A DNA stretch of 64,000 bases from Holacanthus passer (Eukaryota; Chordata; Actinopteri; Pomacanthidae). Shown one piece after another: positions 33,057-46,530 of this stretch. The stretch spans positions 620,001 through 684,000 of the forward strand of contig JAFREQ010000094.1 of NCBI GenBank assembly GCA_025331565.1, given 5' to 3'. The translations under genes were made by a program, and so were the position numbers. The notes beneath the pieces are model-generated. The model had not been told where the DNA came from. It was given only the letters and a program-made list of their open reading frames with translations, and made no database searches. Every line of letters begins with the position of its first letter. Positions within the stretch are counted from its first letter, which is position 1.

Positions 33057-36039
33057 GTGATCAGATCTTTATCTAAAGGACACATTGTTTAGAGGTTGCT
33101 GGAGCACCGCCTCACAGGATATAGACCACTGTTAGAAAGTGTGTCTGCGTGCGTGCTATATATGATTGTATAACACATGATCGAAAAGGTGAGGCCTTGT
33201 GTCCCGCTGCTGATTATTATGGCTCTATAATATGTGTGCATACGTGTGCTGTGGTTACACAAATCATGTGTGCTGTCAAGCGTCTTTGTGAGGTATTTAT
33301 GTGGTCGTGTAGTTTACAGAAGGTTTAAGCATCAGTGTCAGTGTGTGTGTGTGAGCAACACTGCCGCTACCAAAACTGTGACGTCTCTCATGTAAACAAT
33401 ATATACACAAGTGCACTGACCAAGTGTCAGCTGTGCTCGTGGGTGTCTCCTTGTGCAAGTCTTCAGTTAAGTCATTTCTCATTCAAAGATGCTTACAAAA
33501 TAGATAACTAGATAAACAAGAGCATGACTAGTAAGAATACATTTCTTTTTTTATTTAGGGGCAGCTGTTTAATATTCTTATGCTCAGCCTGTTAGTTTAG
33601 TTTCCGAGCTGTCAGTATGTGAACATGCAACTATATGTATAAGTATTCTACATGTCAGTGCTCATCATAAACTCAGTCATAGTGATTTACATGAGCAGCT
33701 AGCAAGAATCACAGGCGGCACTTTTTGACAAGTGATTCATGAAATATGGCACCGTCCCCGTATGAGGTGCTGTAGTTTTCATTGCTTGCAGCTGCGGATT
33801 AGTCAGTGTTAAATTAATCACAGCAATGCAGCAATCAAACCAATATTAAGTCATAACGAGAAACAGCAAAGACAACAGGAGCTTTAAAGTTGGCTATTTA
33901 CTCATCTCTTAATTCCCCAACGCTGTTACTTTTCTAAACGGCTACTCAAAGTGTCAAATATAGCACACTCAGTTTTTCTGTGCAGTCATTGTGTTCTGGG
34001 TTTGTATCATCATCATTAAAGCATCATCAACAGACTTTTCATCCAGTTAGGCGTCGGGAAATTGTCTGAATCACTTGACATGTGTGCAGTTTTTTTTTCC
34101 ATAAAAAACTTCGACATTTGAATAAGTCAGGCTCCAATACCACCAATCAAATCCAATCAGGAATTTGGGTATTGGTGCAGCACTTTCTCTAAATATGGTG
34201 ACTGCCAGTATCTAGAGATATGGAGACGTATCTTGTCAAGCCTTTTTATAAGCATCCATGACATATGCAAACCCCCAACTTTAAGACTGCAGTTGGAAAA
34301 GAAAAGAAAAGTTTTGTTGTCACCGCATTGCAAGATCCTCTGGTGCCAAATACGCTTATGACCTGTTTCCATTTATTGAAAGGGTATTTTGGTCCCTTAA
34401 ATGCAAGACCCTTTGGCCCTTGGGGAGTGACTGGGGCCACTGACCTGGATGCCCAGGGAGAGGTGTTGCAGCTGGGATAGTGCTCTGGAGAGACGGTGCT
34501 GGTGCTTTTGGGAGCAGCTGTTGTGTGTTAGACTGTCAACACAGTAATGAAGGAGGGGTTAAATCTGGCACAAGGAGTTTTGGTTGAATTTTGTTCTCAG
34601 GTTACGTTAGTATCTACGTGGTTTTTACTTAAGTTGGTTTCAGATGGTTATCTTTGATGCACCAGAGACATAATATCAAACGGTAAGAAAGTGAATCTTC
34701 GAAAGTGACTTTATCGTTGAAAAGCATAATCTAATTGTTGCTCCTGTGGAAGTGCCACCCAGCCATGTTTACAGAAGTATTTAACATTCCTTACTTTTAC
34801 ATTCTGAACATCTACACACCAAACAAGCCTACCAGCATGTTAGAACATTGAAGTCCGCTTCAAACCCTTCGTCGCCATCATCATCAGGGTCTTGGATCTC
34901 TGAGCTTCCCCCGTTCTCATGGGAACTTCACCACCTTTCAATGAGCCGCCTGGTTCACCTCTCAGCACTGGCCGCTCTGGGGTTAACTCCAGAGGTTAGA
35001 GGTCACAGGATCACAGGCTCCACAATGCCTCAGATTGTTGATTGTTGATGCTAAGGCGAGCGCTGAGAGGAGGGGTACGACTCTGTGTGTGTGTGTGTGT
35101 TTGCATGTATGTTTGCATTTGTTTGATAGTGTGCGTATTTATCTGTTTGTGCATGCGAGCCTACACGAGAGCTCGAGTGCGTGTGCGAGCGTCAATTTTC
35201 CTGTGTGCATCCTGACATGTTTACATGTGTGCTCATGCATGCCGATGCATTGTGTGCAAAAGGAGGAACCTGATTGGCCGGACCACCGTGGCAGATGAAA
35301 CTTGATGGACTGCAGGCTCTCTAAGCTCCTGTTGATGGGGATTTGGAGGCCTGTCTTTGAGGGGGGAAATTCAATTTCCTCCCCCTGCTCGCCGGCGCTG
35401 TTTGGATAGCTTGGCCCGGGATTGGAGAGGGTGTGTGACACTCCAGATTACCCAGTCACTGCGAGTCTGCTGAGAAAGTGGTGTCTGATCTGCAGCACGC
35501 CATGACTCAACACAGGAGGAATGTGGCGAGGCAGAGAGCTGTCAGTCTGTCTGTCAGCCAGCCCCTACATCTGTCAGTCCTTTCATTTCCATTTCTCTTG
35601 CAATTTTCTAGTGAGCTACGACACGTTTGTCCAAAAGATTTCCATTTGGACATGAATGCTTTATTGAGGTATTGATCTTGTTAGGGCAGTGTGTATGCAA
35701 ATCAAACCTGCTGTTTCATTGATTGAGCATGATCGATACTCATGCTAAGCAGTTCATGTGTTGAGGATCCTTATTTAGGATGCACAGTGACAAATAGGTC
35801 AGATTGCTTGTCTTTTCATTAGACTGTTTGTACTTAGTCTTTTACTAATTAATGCATGTTAGAGCCTGTGACATAGTGAGCCGTTGTCTTCCTTTGGAGA
35901 ATGTTTGAAAGAAGTAGTTCCTGAGATGTTTTGTCCGACCACATCAGAAGGCAAAAATAGCTGATCCGAGCACCCACACTCTCCTGTGTCTCCTGTAAGA
36001 CATTTGTATTGTTGCATTTGACTGTTCACATGGAAAGTG
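33057..36039. other. Non-coding sequence, no gene seen
   Basis: It contains a short GT run at about 35082-35102 and no supported gene. Confidence 0.5.
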
Positions 36040-36215
36040 CCGTACACAGTTGTGCAACAAATGAAAAAAGACAGAGAGAGAAGTTCAAACCCATCTTACC
36101 TTCTCACCTCTGCACACCTGGCCAATTACGGCAAGAAGTGGGTGTGAATGTCAGATTGTCAGTTTCAGTTTTCAGACGTAGCCCCCGAATTCTAGTGTCG
36201 GAAAGTTGTGGGGAG
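36040..36215 (+). repeat. Dispersed repeat, copy 2
   Basis: It shares with the 58570 copy, in the same order, AGTTGTG, an A-rich block, CTTCTCACCTC, CAGATTGTC-like ends and GAAGTGGGTGTGAATGT. A reading frame across it is not conserved. Confidence 0.6.
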
Positions 36216-36539
36216 AGGGGGTTTCCGAAGCTATTCGACCATCCAACAAGCACTTCTGACAGCTGGCAGCTTAAAGATGTCGACCGTCAACACAGCACTA
36301 CCTGTGGCATTGTGCGCTACTCTGATATCACACCTCACCACAATGCTCAAAGTTCAGTCAGTTTTCATTTTGACCTTGTGTTTTGGTCACCTTTCAATGT
36401 GCAACCAAGGTGAGGTGAAAGGTGTCCATGATGTGACCTGGCACCTCAACCGTTCTTCATTCATGACATCTCCATTTCCCAAATACATGATATATATTAA
36501 CTATATATATACTATATAATATAGTACTGTGATCTTCTC

Positions 36540-37110
36540 ATTCTCCTCTTCATGATTAATACAGTACAGTGAGGATGGTTCTTTTTAAAAATTTGATGCC
36601 GCCCAAATATCCAGGTTGTATCCAGATTGATTTTAGAAAGTCTGGACAGCAAATAACCACTTGAAATGTGATTTTTGCCTCTCGGATCCAATCCACATTT
36701 GAAGGCAATTTGAAATGCAGTTCCAATCAGATTTCTAGAAATGTGTCTCAGTCCGGACACTCTGGCTGCTCAAATCGGATTTCAAAGTGTGTTTTGCGTC
36801 ACTCAAAACACGACACACAACCACAGCATCAAATCCAGAGTGACGGAAGTGCATCAGAGCGGCTGAAGAGAATCAGGGTGTACAGACTTTGTCACTGAGT
36901 TTGTCTGCTGAATCTCCATTTCTCTCGCTTCCACGTTGAAAAGCCGCGTCACCAGTGTGCACAGTTACTGACGTCTGCATTGTTACCACAGAAACCCACA
37001 CACATAGGTTGGTGAACACAAATCTGATCTTGCAAATAAAAGTGCAACAGTCTGTCTTTAAGATCTGATTTGAGAAATCTGATTAGTGTGCAGTCTGAAC
37101 AAAGCCCCAG
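36540..37110. mobile_element. Degenerate non-autonomous DNA-transposon-like element
   Basis: It repeatedly carries AAATCGGATTT/AATCTGATTT-type motifs in both orientations (near 36661, 36728, 36773, 37021, 37064 and 37078). It ends with GTGTGCAGTCTGAACAAAGC, typical of fish hAT-like miniature elements as I recall them. Boundaries are approximate and no transposase is present. Confidence 0.45.
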
Positions 37111-40100
37111 AGAGCGGGGTGACGCAGAGGTCCTAACTAATCACACATTAACTCATCCCCCACTTGCTGTAACAAACACAACATCCTCCAATTAAATTAG
37201 ACTGCTGAGCACCTAGTGAGCCTTGCAATGACTGATGTCTGTACTGCGCTGAGGTGCTGGATTGAGTGTGCGCAAACACGCCAACAAATATATGCACAAT
37301 CCTATAGGGGGTTGTGTTCCACCTCATCAGGAATGTCAATTACCTCTGCATTGTTTGTGCTGTTGTTGTTTGTTTGTTTGGCCTGGTGGAAAGCTGTGAT
37401 AGGGATCAGGGAGGCACTGCGGTGTCAGCGACACTCGAGCCTCCTCATTACCTTCAGCTATCTCTCTCTCACCTACCCGTAAAATGGAGGAATGTCTTTA
37501 AAGCCTCATCCAATTTTACTGGAGCGCTGACCACTTCATCATGCGCAGATGTTGCTGTGTGTGTGTTGTTTATGTGTGTGTGTGTGCAGGGTTGGAAAGC
37601 TGGTGTGCGCTTCCTGGGTCACAGCATGTTATTGTTCTTGGAAAACCCTCTTGAAGGAGAAGCGTGCTGCCTGAAGTCTCATATTTATTGCCAGAACGAG
37701 AAGGAAAGGTAGATGAAAAAGTGAAGAACAGGAAGAATAAAATGAAATGAAGGGTTATGTTACAAAACATGTTTGGTCAAAACTGGTTCTGAGTAAACAT
37801 CCAGAACACCCAAGAAAATCCAAGACCCAATTATAGATGATGGAATAAATCAATAAAAAAACAGATGTGATGAAAAAGGCATTAAATATTTGATTTGAAA
37901 CGTGTTCTTCGTTTAACTGTGACCAAACACACTAATCACTAGCAGCGTCGGCAGCACATAAACAGCTGTGTGAAGCAACATTCAGAACATTAATGTTGAA
38001 ATAAACTGTGGTCGAGGCTGTTTATTCAGCAGATATTTTAAAAGTGCTTCCAACATGTCTGAGCCGGCCTGAGTCAAAGACTATAATCAAATGACAGATT
38101 ATTTCAGTCATTATTGTAATGACGCTAAAGCGATAAAGAGGAACAAGGAGCGTGTTCATGTTGCATCCAGGAGACTAATTTTAACAGTTTTGTCTGTATG
38201 TCTAGCAATGAATTAGTATGCCGAACCTGAGTTTTTGATAGTGGTAATGATTATCAGCATTGGCAACCAGGCAACAAACAACTGAAAAGAAAATTAAACT
38301 TAGGAGCTTTTTATCAGCCGAAGCGCCATTACAGCTACTAAATGGATCTTGCTGTTATTTTTATTATTTATTGAATTTAGGACAAAGAAAAGCCAGAACA
38401 ATGAAAACTTTGCTTAATCGATTATCAGTAGTTACTAAATCATTTTCTGTCGACCAATCGTTGCAGTTCTGAAGTTACAGTATAGTTCATTGATGTCCAA
38501 CAGGTGTCTTGTATGAAAATACTTGTTACTACATGATTTGTGTGAATTGCCTGTATATGCCAGCCACATCCCTGAGTTTTTGAAACCCTCGTCACCCTGA
38601 ACCCTGAAACTTGTGTGGACATGCCTCAGCGCCTCTGCTGGTTTGGGGTTTTCTGCAAACCAGGAAGTGACTAGATAAAAGCCAGCTTGTTCAGTTTTTG
38701 GCTCCCTGGAAGAATGTGATGGAAAATGTTGAGAAGCAATAGTGAAAGGTGTCATCTCACATAATCTTCCAATTTCTGTCCAAAGTCATATGAAATAAAA
38801 ATCAAGGAAATGAAGTATGCAGATCATAGATGAGTATCATTCGTTGTCCTTTTTAGTATTACATTCACGGAGAAGGGTGGAGGCGTGGTCCCTCGAGTGG
38901 CTGGAGTAAAGTAGTATTTAGATGACTGGAGATTAGCTCCAGCTAGATAAGATGTGAGTGAGGATAAGAGGCATTAGCTTTGTTTAAGATTGGCAGGTCC
39001 TCTCCTCTCCCCTCCACTCCTCTTTTCCCATCCCATTTGTCTTCCGTCTCATTTCATCTGTACTCATCTGTTCGCCTCCTGTAACTAATCAGGTGTAAAG
39101 CGCAAGTCCAGGCAGAAACCGGATGCCACTGGTGTTTCAAATATCCCTCACACCTCATGACTTCTGTTCCTGTCGGGCCGTGAGAGAGAGAAACAGACGC
39201 AGATATGAAGGCTTTCAGCGCTTCTTCCAGGCTTATCTCTGCCTTTGATCTATATTGGCTTATTTGGGTATATATCAATCAGCCTCCACCAAACCCTCTC
39301 CTTCTCTTCCGGCCATGACTTCCTGTGCCAGATTAGTCCTCCATCCTGCCCACCTCTGCGGCTCACGATGCAACAGCACTTCAGGATCACAGGTCAGAGG
39401 GCAGGGGTCGAGCAAAGAGCGTCGTAACGATGTCCAGACTTAGAGCGACTGACCGGTGCTGCAGAGGAGTGTGAGTGTGTGTGTGTGTGGAGGTGGTTAA
39501 ATGGTTGAAAGGAAACTGTCCATCAATGTGAAATCTGAAAACAATTTGACTGCATTAAGGCATTTAAAGCTTCTCCACTGATTTCCCCATTGGCCTCTCG
39601 TCAGTACCACACACACCCGCCGCTGTGTGCAGCGGGGAGGAGCGCACAGAAGGCCTTTCACAATTATGCATTCACTTGTCTGTTTGCTTCTTCATTTACA
39701 CATTTGTTTATTCATTTATTCATTTGCTATTGACTGCGTTTTGATCCAGCTGTCATCTGCTTTATAACAGATGAACTGCGACTTTTGTTTGCATGTGTAA
39801 CTACGTGTGCACACGCCGCGTGCATGCTGGGGATTCAAGTAGGTGGCATGCACTGAGGACGTCTGAGTGTTTGCAGGTCTCCTCATACCCGTATTCTGTT
39901 TCCCCTCTAATTTGCTCAGCTTTGTCGATTGTCCAATGACACATAATGACATGATTGATAACCGGCTTGTTTCTCTGAGATGCAAAAGCTGCAGCAGACC
40001 TGCAGAACTTTTACATTTTCATAAGGTTATCGCATTTATAAAAGATTAGATCAGCACACTCACGGTAGGACTCGGTACACTCTCTGCTTATTTGCTGTGT

Positions 40101-40199
40101 ATAAATTGTGTATGAATACTTTCTTTAACTTTTTTCCACTGTTGTATATGAATATATTCCTCTGTGTACAGTCCATGTTTATGCATCTCCACCCATGTT
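37111..40199. other. Non-coding sequence, no gene seen
   Basis: Mixed sequence with a short GT run near 39474-39489. The 132-codon ORF at 37314-37712 has no recognisable domain. Confidence 0.5.
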
Positions 40200-40740
40200 T
40201 AGCATAAGCTCATGACTCAACCGTTCCACTGCTACCACCAGGACAGTTTGTCGGCTTCTGCGCTCCACAAACAAGGCCTTTTCTCCGAAACTCTCCAAAC
40301 CCTTGCCCTTGGCTCGCTGCAGCGCTTCCCATAAAGGAGCCCGCCGATGCCTCCTTTAATTGTAGCATGTAATCTGACTTAAACACAAGGCTGATAATAG
40401 TGCTGTCTATGTGGAGGTTAGGATTAGAAAGGCCCCTGATTCCTACCAGCTCTCTTATTATCCCCTCAGCCCCGGCCGCAAGGAACCGAAGGGCCGACAT
40501 GCTTGTTTCAAGCAGTGCCAGTTACTCTGTGACTCATCTAGGTTGAGAAACATTTGAGGAGAATGGAGCCCCTGTTTTGGTGTGTCAGCGTGCTGCTTGT
40601 GGCTCTCTGACAGATTGCCGTGAGACGTGAAGGCGAATCTCCCTCCATGCTGTGCGAGTATGGAAAATACACACGCCTTCACCTCAAGTTATGCGGCCCG
40701 ACCATACTCCCAGGGAGCTGCTGCGACTGTCCAATTTAGG
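40200..40740. other. Candidate conserved regulatory element
   Basis: A long stretch of complex sequence free of microsatellites or repeat phrases, with TTTAATTG, CTTATTATC and GGATTAGAA-type motifs. It stands out from the low-complexity surroundings. Only alignment can confirm it. Confidence 0.25.
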
Positions 40741-43488
40741 CTGCATATTTGAGGCGAGCGGACGTAAAAAGAAAGTTTCAGTGTGAGCCATTCTTAAAGG
40801 TGGAGATGACATTTTTACTGTCATTGCAGTGCTCAGCGTTTCCCAAACACATCAATACTGAGCTCTCTTTTTTGAACATAGAAAAATACAAGATGTGAGT
40901 AATCACATCTCGTATCCTCCTATCGTTTGATATATTGCAGGAAAAAAGCTTGATGGTTTCTATTACATATTACTTTGGCTTTGCTCTCTACATTGGGAGG
41001 CAGTTCTGGTGCTAAATATAGTCGTGAATAGGCCTTATATGTAGGGCTTCTTTTTATTTGGTTTTGCTTAAGAAAATAAGAAAGTTCAATGGTACAAAGC
41101 TCTAGAAGAAAATCTCAAGGTTGGTGCATTATCAGCAGCTCATTTGCACCAATTTTTCTCTTTGCTTTCTATGTCTGATGTATTTTCTGAGCTATCGATG
41201 TTGCATAGACACTCACACTAAAATTCATCAAGTGTCCTCTTTTAGCAACTTCTTGATGTATTAGGACTTAAAATCAAGGTGAAATTTGTTTTAAACATAT
41301 GGGTATTGCCTGTGGAAAAAAACTTAAATGATTCACCTTACTTACATGTATGTATATCGACAATGAAAGGCCACATGCACAGACACACAGTCACTAATTT
41401 TAAGTTACTTTGTAAAGACGCAGCAGCTAAATGGCTAAATTGTAAATGTCCATATTCTCATTTGTTTAACAGTGTTTGCTGTGGACCTATAGATTAGTGT
41501 GCCATGTGCTTAAACACCCAGCAGTGTGCATCTGGGAGTATTCAGCACAAATGCTCCTGATCAATAGACATGTTTAATGCTAATCATCTGCTCCGCCCCC
41601 CCATGATATTGATTCTCAGTTGCCAGACTCAGAATTACACCGGCTGTAGGCAGGATTAGAAGCGTGCACGAACACATACGTGCAGTCCCATGCGTTCATT
41701 CAAATACACACAGATTTGTTTGATGATGGCGAGGAGGAGCCCTTGTATTTATTGATCCCCCGGCCTCTGAAGGACAAGGTCATCGGGTCATCTGTCACAG
41801 GGCCGGAGGAGACAGTGACACACACTTCAAACAGAACCGATGGACCGTGCAGCGGCCAGACGCGGCCGGTTAATGAGGGTCACAAGGGAGTGTAGGTTGT
41901 GGTTAGGGCAGAGCTAATGTTGTTAGGCTGCTTTTGATAATGTTGGATGAGATATCACCGAGGTTAGAGGAGATAACTCAAAACTACAAAGGCGGCCTGT
42001 GCTGTCAACAGGTTACAGGGTGTTTCCTCACCTTCTACCCAGTTATCAGACTTGATCATCTAGTGTAAACTCTGCAGCTGATGGGACTGTGGACATCACT
42101 GCTGTCTGCCTTTGTAAAGTCTAATGTCTAATAAGTGGGGATCAGTTATGCAACCGTGAAAATAGAACTAGAAAGTGGGAGGACATGCTTTCATCTAGCG
42201 TATCTCCATATTCCCATTATATCAGCATATCAGCTGGACGTCTGGAAGCTGAAATAAGAGAGTGCCTCACTTGAGTCTGCTGCTGAATGTAAAGTATGCT
42301 GCTGACACAGCCTGAGAAGTATTCCTGCTATGCTTTATTCTGTTTCCGCGCGGCTACATCCTCACTTTGACATTTGGCTGTGATAAGAGGAAAGCCTTGA
42401 ATCCCACACATATCCACAGTGGATTCCGACCGCTGCGAACACTGGATCCTAACTCCACTCCCACACTCTGCCGTACAGTAAGACTACTGCGCAGTCCCCG
42501 CACAATGCTCGGATTCAGGCTGTATGCATGAGGCCCATTCACACTTCCTATCGCTAGCATCTGCAATGCTAATGACTGAGTGACCGAGTGTGTTTCTCTC
42601 TGGCAGGGCGGTTGTTTTTTTCTCTATGCATCTCTGTCCCTCCATTTTTTTTCCTCCTTTCTACAAATTTCTCTCTCCGCCGTTCCTCGGCTGTGCAGTT
42701 GCGTGGGCGGCACATCTGAAGCTGCATCAAAGCTCCAGACGTCAAAAGAAGCCGTGTGGCTCAGCTGTGCGCAGACTGTGGCACAATCTTCGTAGTAAAT
42801 GTCATTTGAAAAGATTGTTTACAGCATTTCTTTGTGGCTGCTCCATCAGATGTTCATTGTGCATGCGAAAGCAGGACAGTTCCAGCTGATGGGGCTGCAG
42901 CTGTGGGACAGTTTCTTTCACTTTCTCAGTTGATTTCCCTTCAGGTTCAGATTTCCGTTCAGTATTAAACACCTCCTTGGAAAGTCATAAGTCTACTCCC
43001 ACTGCAACTTCATAGGAACTCCACAGGATTTATTCCACCTCAGAAATGTTCTTAACCTTAAACACATCCTCCCCTTCATACCTCCACTCGCTCATTCTCT
43101 CTCTCTTTATTTCTGCATGTCTCTCTCTCCATCCACCGTCTCTTTCAGATTTACGCTCACAGTCTGAACACACTGGGAGCTTTCTTGAGACTTTGTTGTA
43201 TCAGTGTCAGTTTTGACTTTCCTCCCTCAACCGACTGCCGGCCAAGCAGTGATGAGGACTGCTGGCGGCGCAGGGCCGTGCCGGAGGTGACTTCCTGTTC
43301 AACAGCTGGGCCCTTGTTCGTCCGCGGCCCAGGCTACACTGCGATAATCTCCCATGAGTCTTTCCACATGGGCAGAGAAGCCGCCGTGTCGCACCACTGT
43401 TTTTCCTGCCTTCCAACAAAGAAGAAAAGGTGATTGTGTTAAGACCTCTCAGCCCCTGCTAGGGGTCCAAATGTGTTTGTGTAGCGCA
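40741..43488. other. Non-coding sequence, no gene seen
   Basis: No supported ORF and no strong repeat. Confidence 0.5.
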
Positions 43489-43522
43489 TGTGTGTGTGTC
43501 TGTGTGTGTGTGTGTGTGTGTA
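43489..43522. repeat. GT microsatellite (interrupted)
   Basis: About 16 GT units with one CT interruption. Confidence 0.95.
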
Positions 43523-46104
43523 AGAGCTGTGAATCATTTTGCTACCGGGATGAATGCATGAATCAGCCTTTTCAGTAAGTATGTGAAGCAGTGGCTGGCT
43601 GAGGTGTACAGATTGGGAGCGTTCAGCTGTCACCAGCTGACCTCACCACAGACACACTTTGTGCTCAGAAGCGAAGGAAACAGGGCTTCTCTCTGTCCCA
43701 CCCCCCTCTGGAGAACACTTACACCTCAGTTGGTTATCCTTAGATAATCTGGACTGAGTTGTGTGCACATGTTGGAAGGGGCACCTACCATCTTTTTAAA
43801 AAAATATCTTTTCCCATCATACCCTCCCCCCCTTTGTCGTGACCTTTGGCTCATCGCGGGCCTGGCGGCGCCCCTGGGCACAGGAACTGACCTGCACAGA
43901 GGTCACCCCAGGTCACCTGAGTCTGCCTGGGTTTTTGTGTGCACCGATAGGACTTTGATGGCTTATTAGGGAATGTAATGGTGGGTAAAATAGTGGGAGT
44001 CCCAGGCTCCACCGCCTGCTGGGAAGGTGACTAGACCAACCTGTTATTAGAGGGATCATAGAGGAAGACAGAGAAGGTAGATCCACACGTCTCATGATAA
44101 TTAAAAGTGAGCGTTTGGCTTTGTTTTTAGCTAAAACATACTTAGACCCAGGCTTCTGTCGGAAAGCTGTTCTTAGATCAATTGCAGTTTTTGAAGCTTC
44201 AATTTATCATAAAATTTATTGCCCACGTTTCTCTTAAAAATCTAAGTCTTTTAGGCTTAATAAATGCAATCCTTTGTGTCCCCTGATGAGAGGACACATG
44301 CAACCACAAAGACGGATGCCGTTGGCTTCACACAATTCTATTCTGAACTTCATTTCCAACTGAAAGGCAGATGACACACGTGCGGCAGTGATTGGGCGAG
44401 ACAGCTGCGCACAGGATGTACAGAGGGCTTTGATTGGCCTTGGCAGCTGCCCATACCGAGCTTAGTTTTAGTGCTTGCTAAGTGTGTGTGTGCATTATCA
44501 GTGAGGTCACCGCTTTACCATACAGCACTAATGCTTTTGAGCTGATGTTTATCCCACTAATCAAGTTAAGGTTCTGACTGCTGTTGCCATCATTGAAAGG
44601 AGGGCTGTTCAAAAAGCTGCATTGTGTGTTTGTGTTGGGCGCCTGTTTCAAACATTATTGAGTTGTTTGGTGCTCAGTGAGGTTTAACCTGCATAAGTGC
44701 ATTGAGATTACTTATGTTGATGCAATTTTCGTTTTCAGTCGAGCAGGAATAATCAAATATCTTTAAATGCCCACTGTTATAACAACCACTCTCTCCAATT
44801 CAGAGTTTTGTTTTCTGTCAAAACTCATGAGACTCGTTGCCACCATAGCTGAGCTTTTGTCAAACCAGGATTTGAAACAGGGAAGTTTTGCAAACAAATT
44901 AGTTCAGTCCAATGGAATCAGAAGATCCGCGTGAGGAGAAATAAATCTGTGCAAATGTTCGGCATAAAGTTCAAATTTGAACTTTGAACCACAAATTTAC
45001 TCCATTGAAGAAGCAAGCCACAACATGGTGTGCAAGAATGCCAGGAGGAAGAAAACAAAACAGTAATTTGAGAGAAAATATTGTGACTGACTAGTTTTTG
45101 TCCGGTTGGTTACAGCAGCTTACCGACTAGTCACTATGTCACCAAGTTTCCGGGCCCCACCTATTTCGCATGGAGCAGCCAGTTCACTTTGTAGTGCGAC
45201 CGCAGCTTTACAGAAAGACAGGGTGTTGTGAAATAGCCACGAACCAGTTGTCAAGAACAACATGCTCATTGCAGATCCGTAAAACACACAGGAAACGTGA
45301 GAACTCTGAACAGAAGGGACCCCAAGAATGACACACATGCGCACACACATGGAGTTATTCATGGAGTTATTAGAAGACAAATTCTGAACAGCAATGCCAA
45401 AAAGTCAGAAGAGCCCATCTTCCCTCCCTCTGTGGTTTGGTTTGAGCTCTACCAACAGCTGAAGCGGTTACATAATCGTGCCCTCGCTGAGGGCCGTGCC
45501 ACCGCCGCGGCAGGAGGAGGGGTGCCACCGAAGGGTCCCTGCCGCAGATGGGGGTCCTGCCTGCCCACACCTGTGAATCATTTGGACTCAAATTGTTTAT
45601 TTGGCCTTTCTTAAGTGCTACCAGTGTTTCCTCTGTGCATTTGTGTCCCCTCTGGAAAATAAAAAAAAAAAAAATCAACCCCCACCCAAAACAGCATGTC
45701 CCTCTGGGCGATACGCAGCTTCAGCATGACCACCAACAAAATAGGGCCAAATTAACCCAAAGGACACCCTCCACTTTCCAGCCCCACCCCCTCTTTCCTC
45801 AGGCTGTCCACTTCCAGAAATGCACAGCCACTTAAGACAAATATAGGAGTAATTCAAACAAGCTCTTTAAGAGGAAACACAGATCTGTTATTTGTTGTTT
45901 TTCATCCTTTTGAAGGGAAAACCTCTCTTCCTGCAATTCTACATTTATTTGTGTGTTTGTTGTTGCAAACACAGAAAGAGGAGGCTGCTATCTATTAACT
46001 TAAACATTCCTCTCAGCCATCCACACAGCGGCGTGCAGCGGGTGACTCAAGCTTGTGGTCAACGTTTATGGCTGCACGCTCTGGCTTTGAGTTGGCAGGA
46101 TGAT

Positions 46105-46105
<1 letters not shown>
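43523..46105. other. Non-coding sequence, no gene seen
   Basis: It includes a poly(A) run at about 45659-45674. A stretch near 45110-45310 looks repeat-derived, but I cannot name it. Confidence 0.45.

Positions 46106-46137
<32 letters not shown>
46106..46137. repeat. CA microsatellite
   Basis: About 16 perfect CA units. Confidence 0.97.
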
Positions 46138-46289
46138 AGGGATGATGTCGTTCATGGTGATAAAATGATTTTCCAACCCGGCCCCTCGCAAAGAGTTTTC
46201 CTTGACAGCAGAAATCCACCTAAAATGGTTTAAAAATAAAGTGGAGCACTCAATCCATCCCATTAACAAACAGCACGGTCTCAACCAGC

Positions 46290-46530
46290 AGCATCCTGGT
46301 GGAGCTCGCAGGTGCTAACAAGGTCCACTCAATTTGCTAATGAGATAACGAGTGGGCTAATGAGGCCCTGAAAGAAGGTCATGATGTAATGGAATACCCA
46401 GCTCATACCAATACAGCCGTATGAAAGATGTGCTCTTCTGGGGAATTAAAGATCTTAAAATGAATGTGCAATAAAGTGGTCTATTATAACTTCTGCCTGG
46501 TGGGGATGCTTCTTAATAGGAGCTTTGAGG
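46290..46530. other. Candidate conserved regulatory element
   Basis: Complex repeat-free sequence with repeated CTAATGAG motifs (near 46338 and 46358) and AATTAAAG, GTAATGGAAT and CAATAAAG. Paired homeodomain cores at regular spacing are suggestive. Unconfirmed. Confidence 0.3.
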
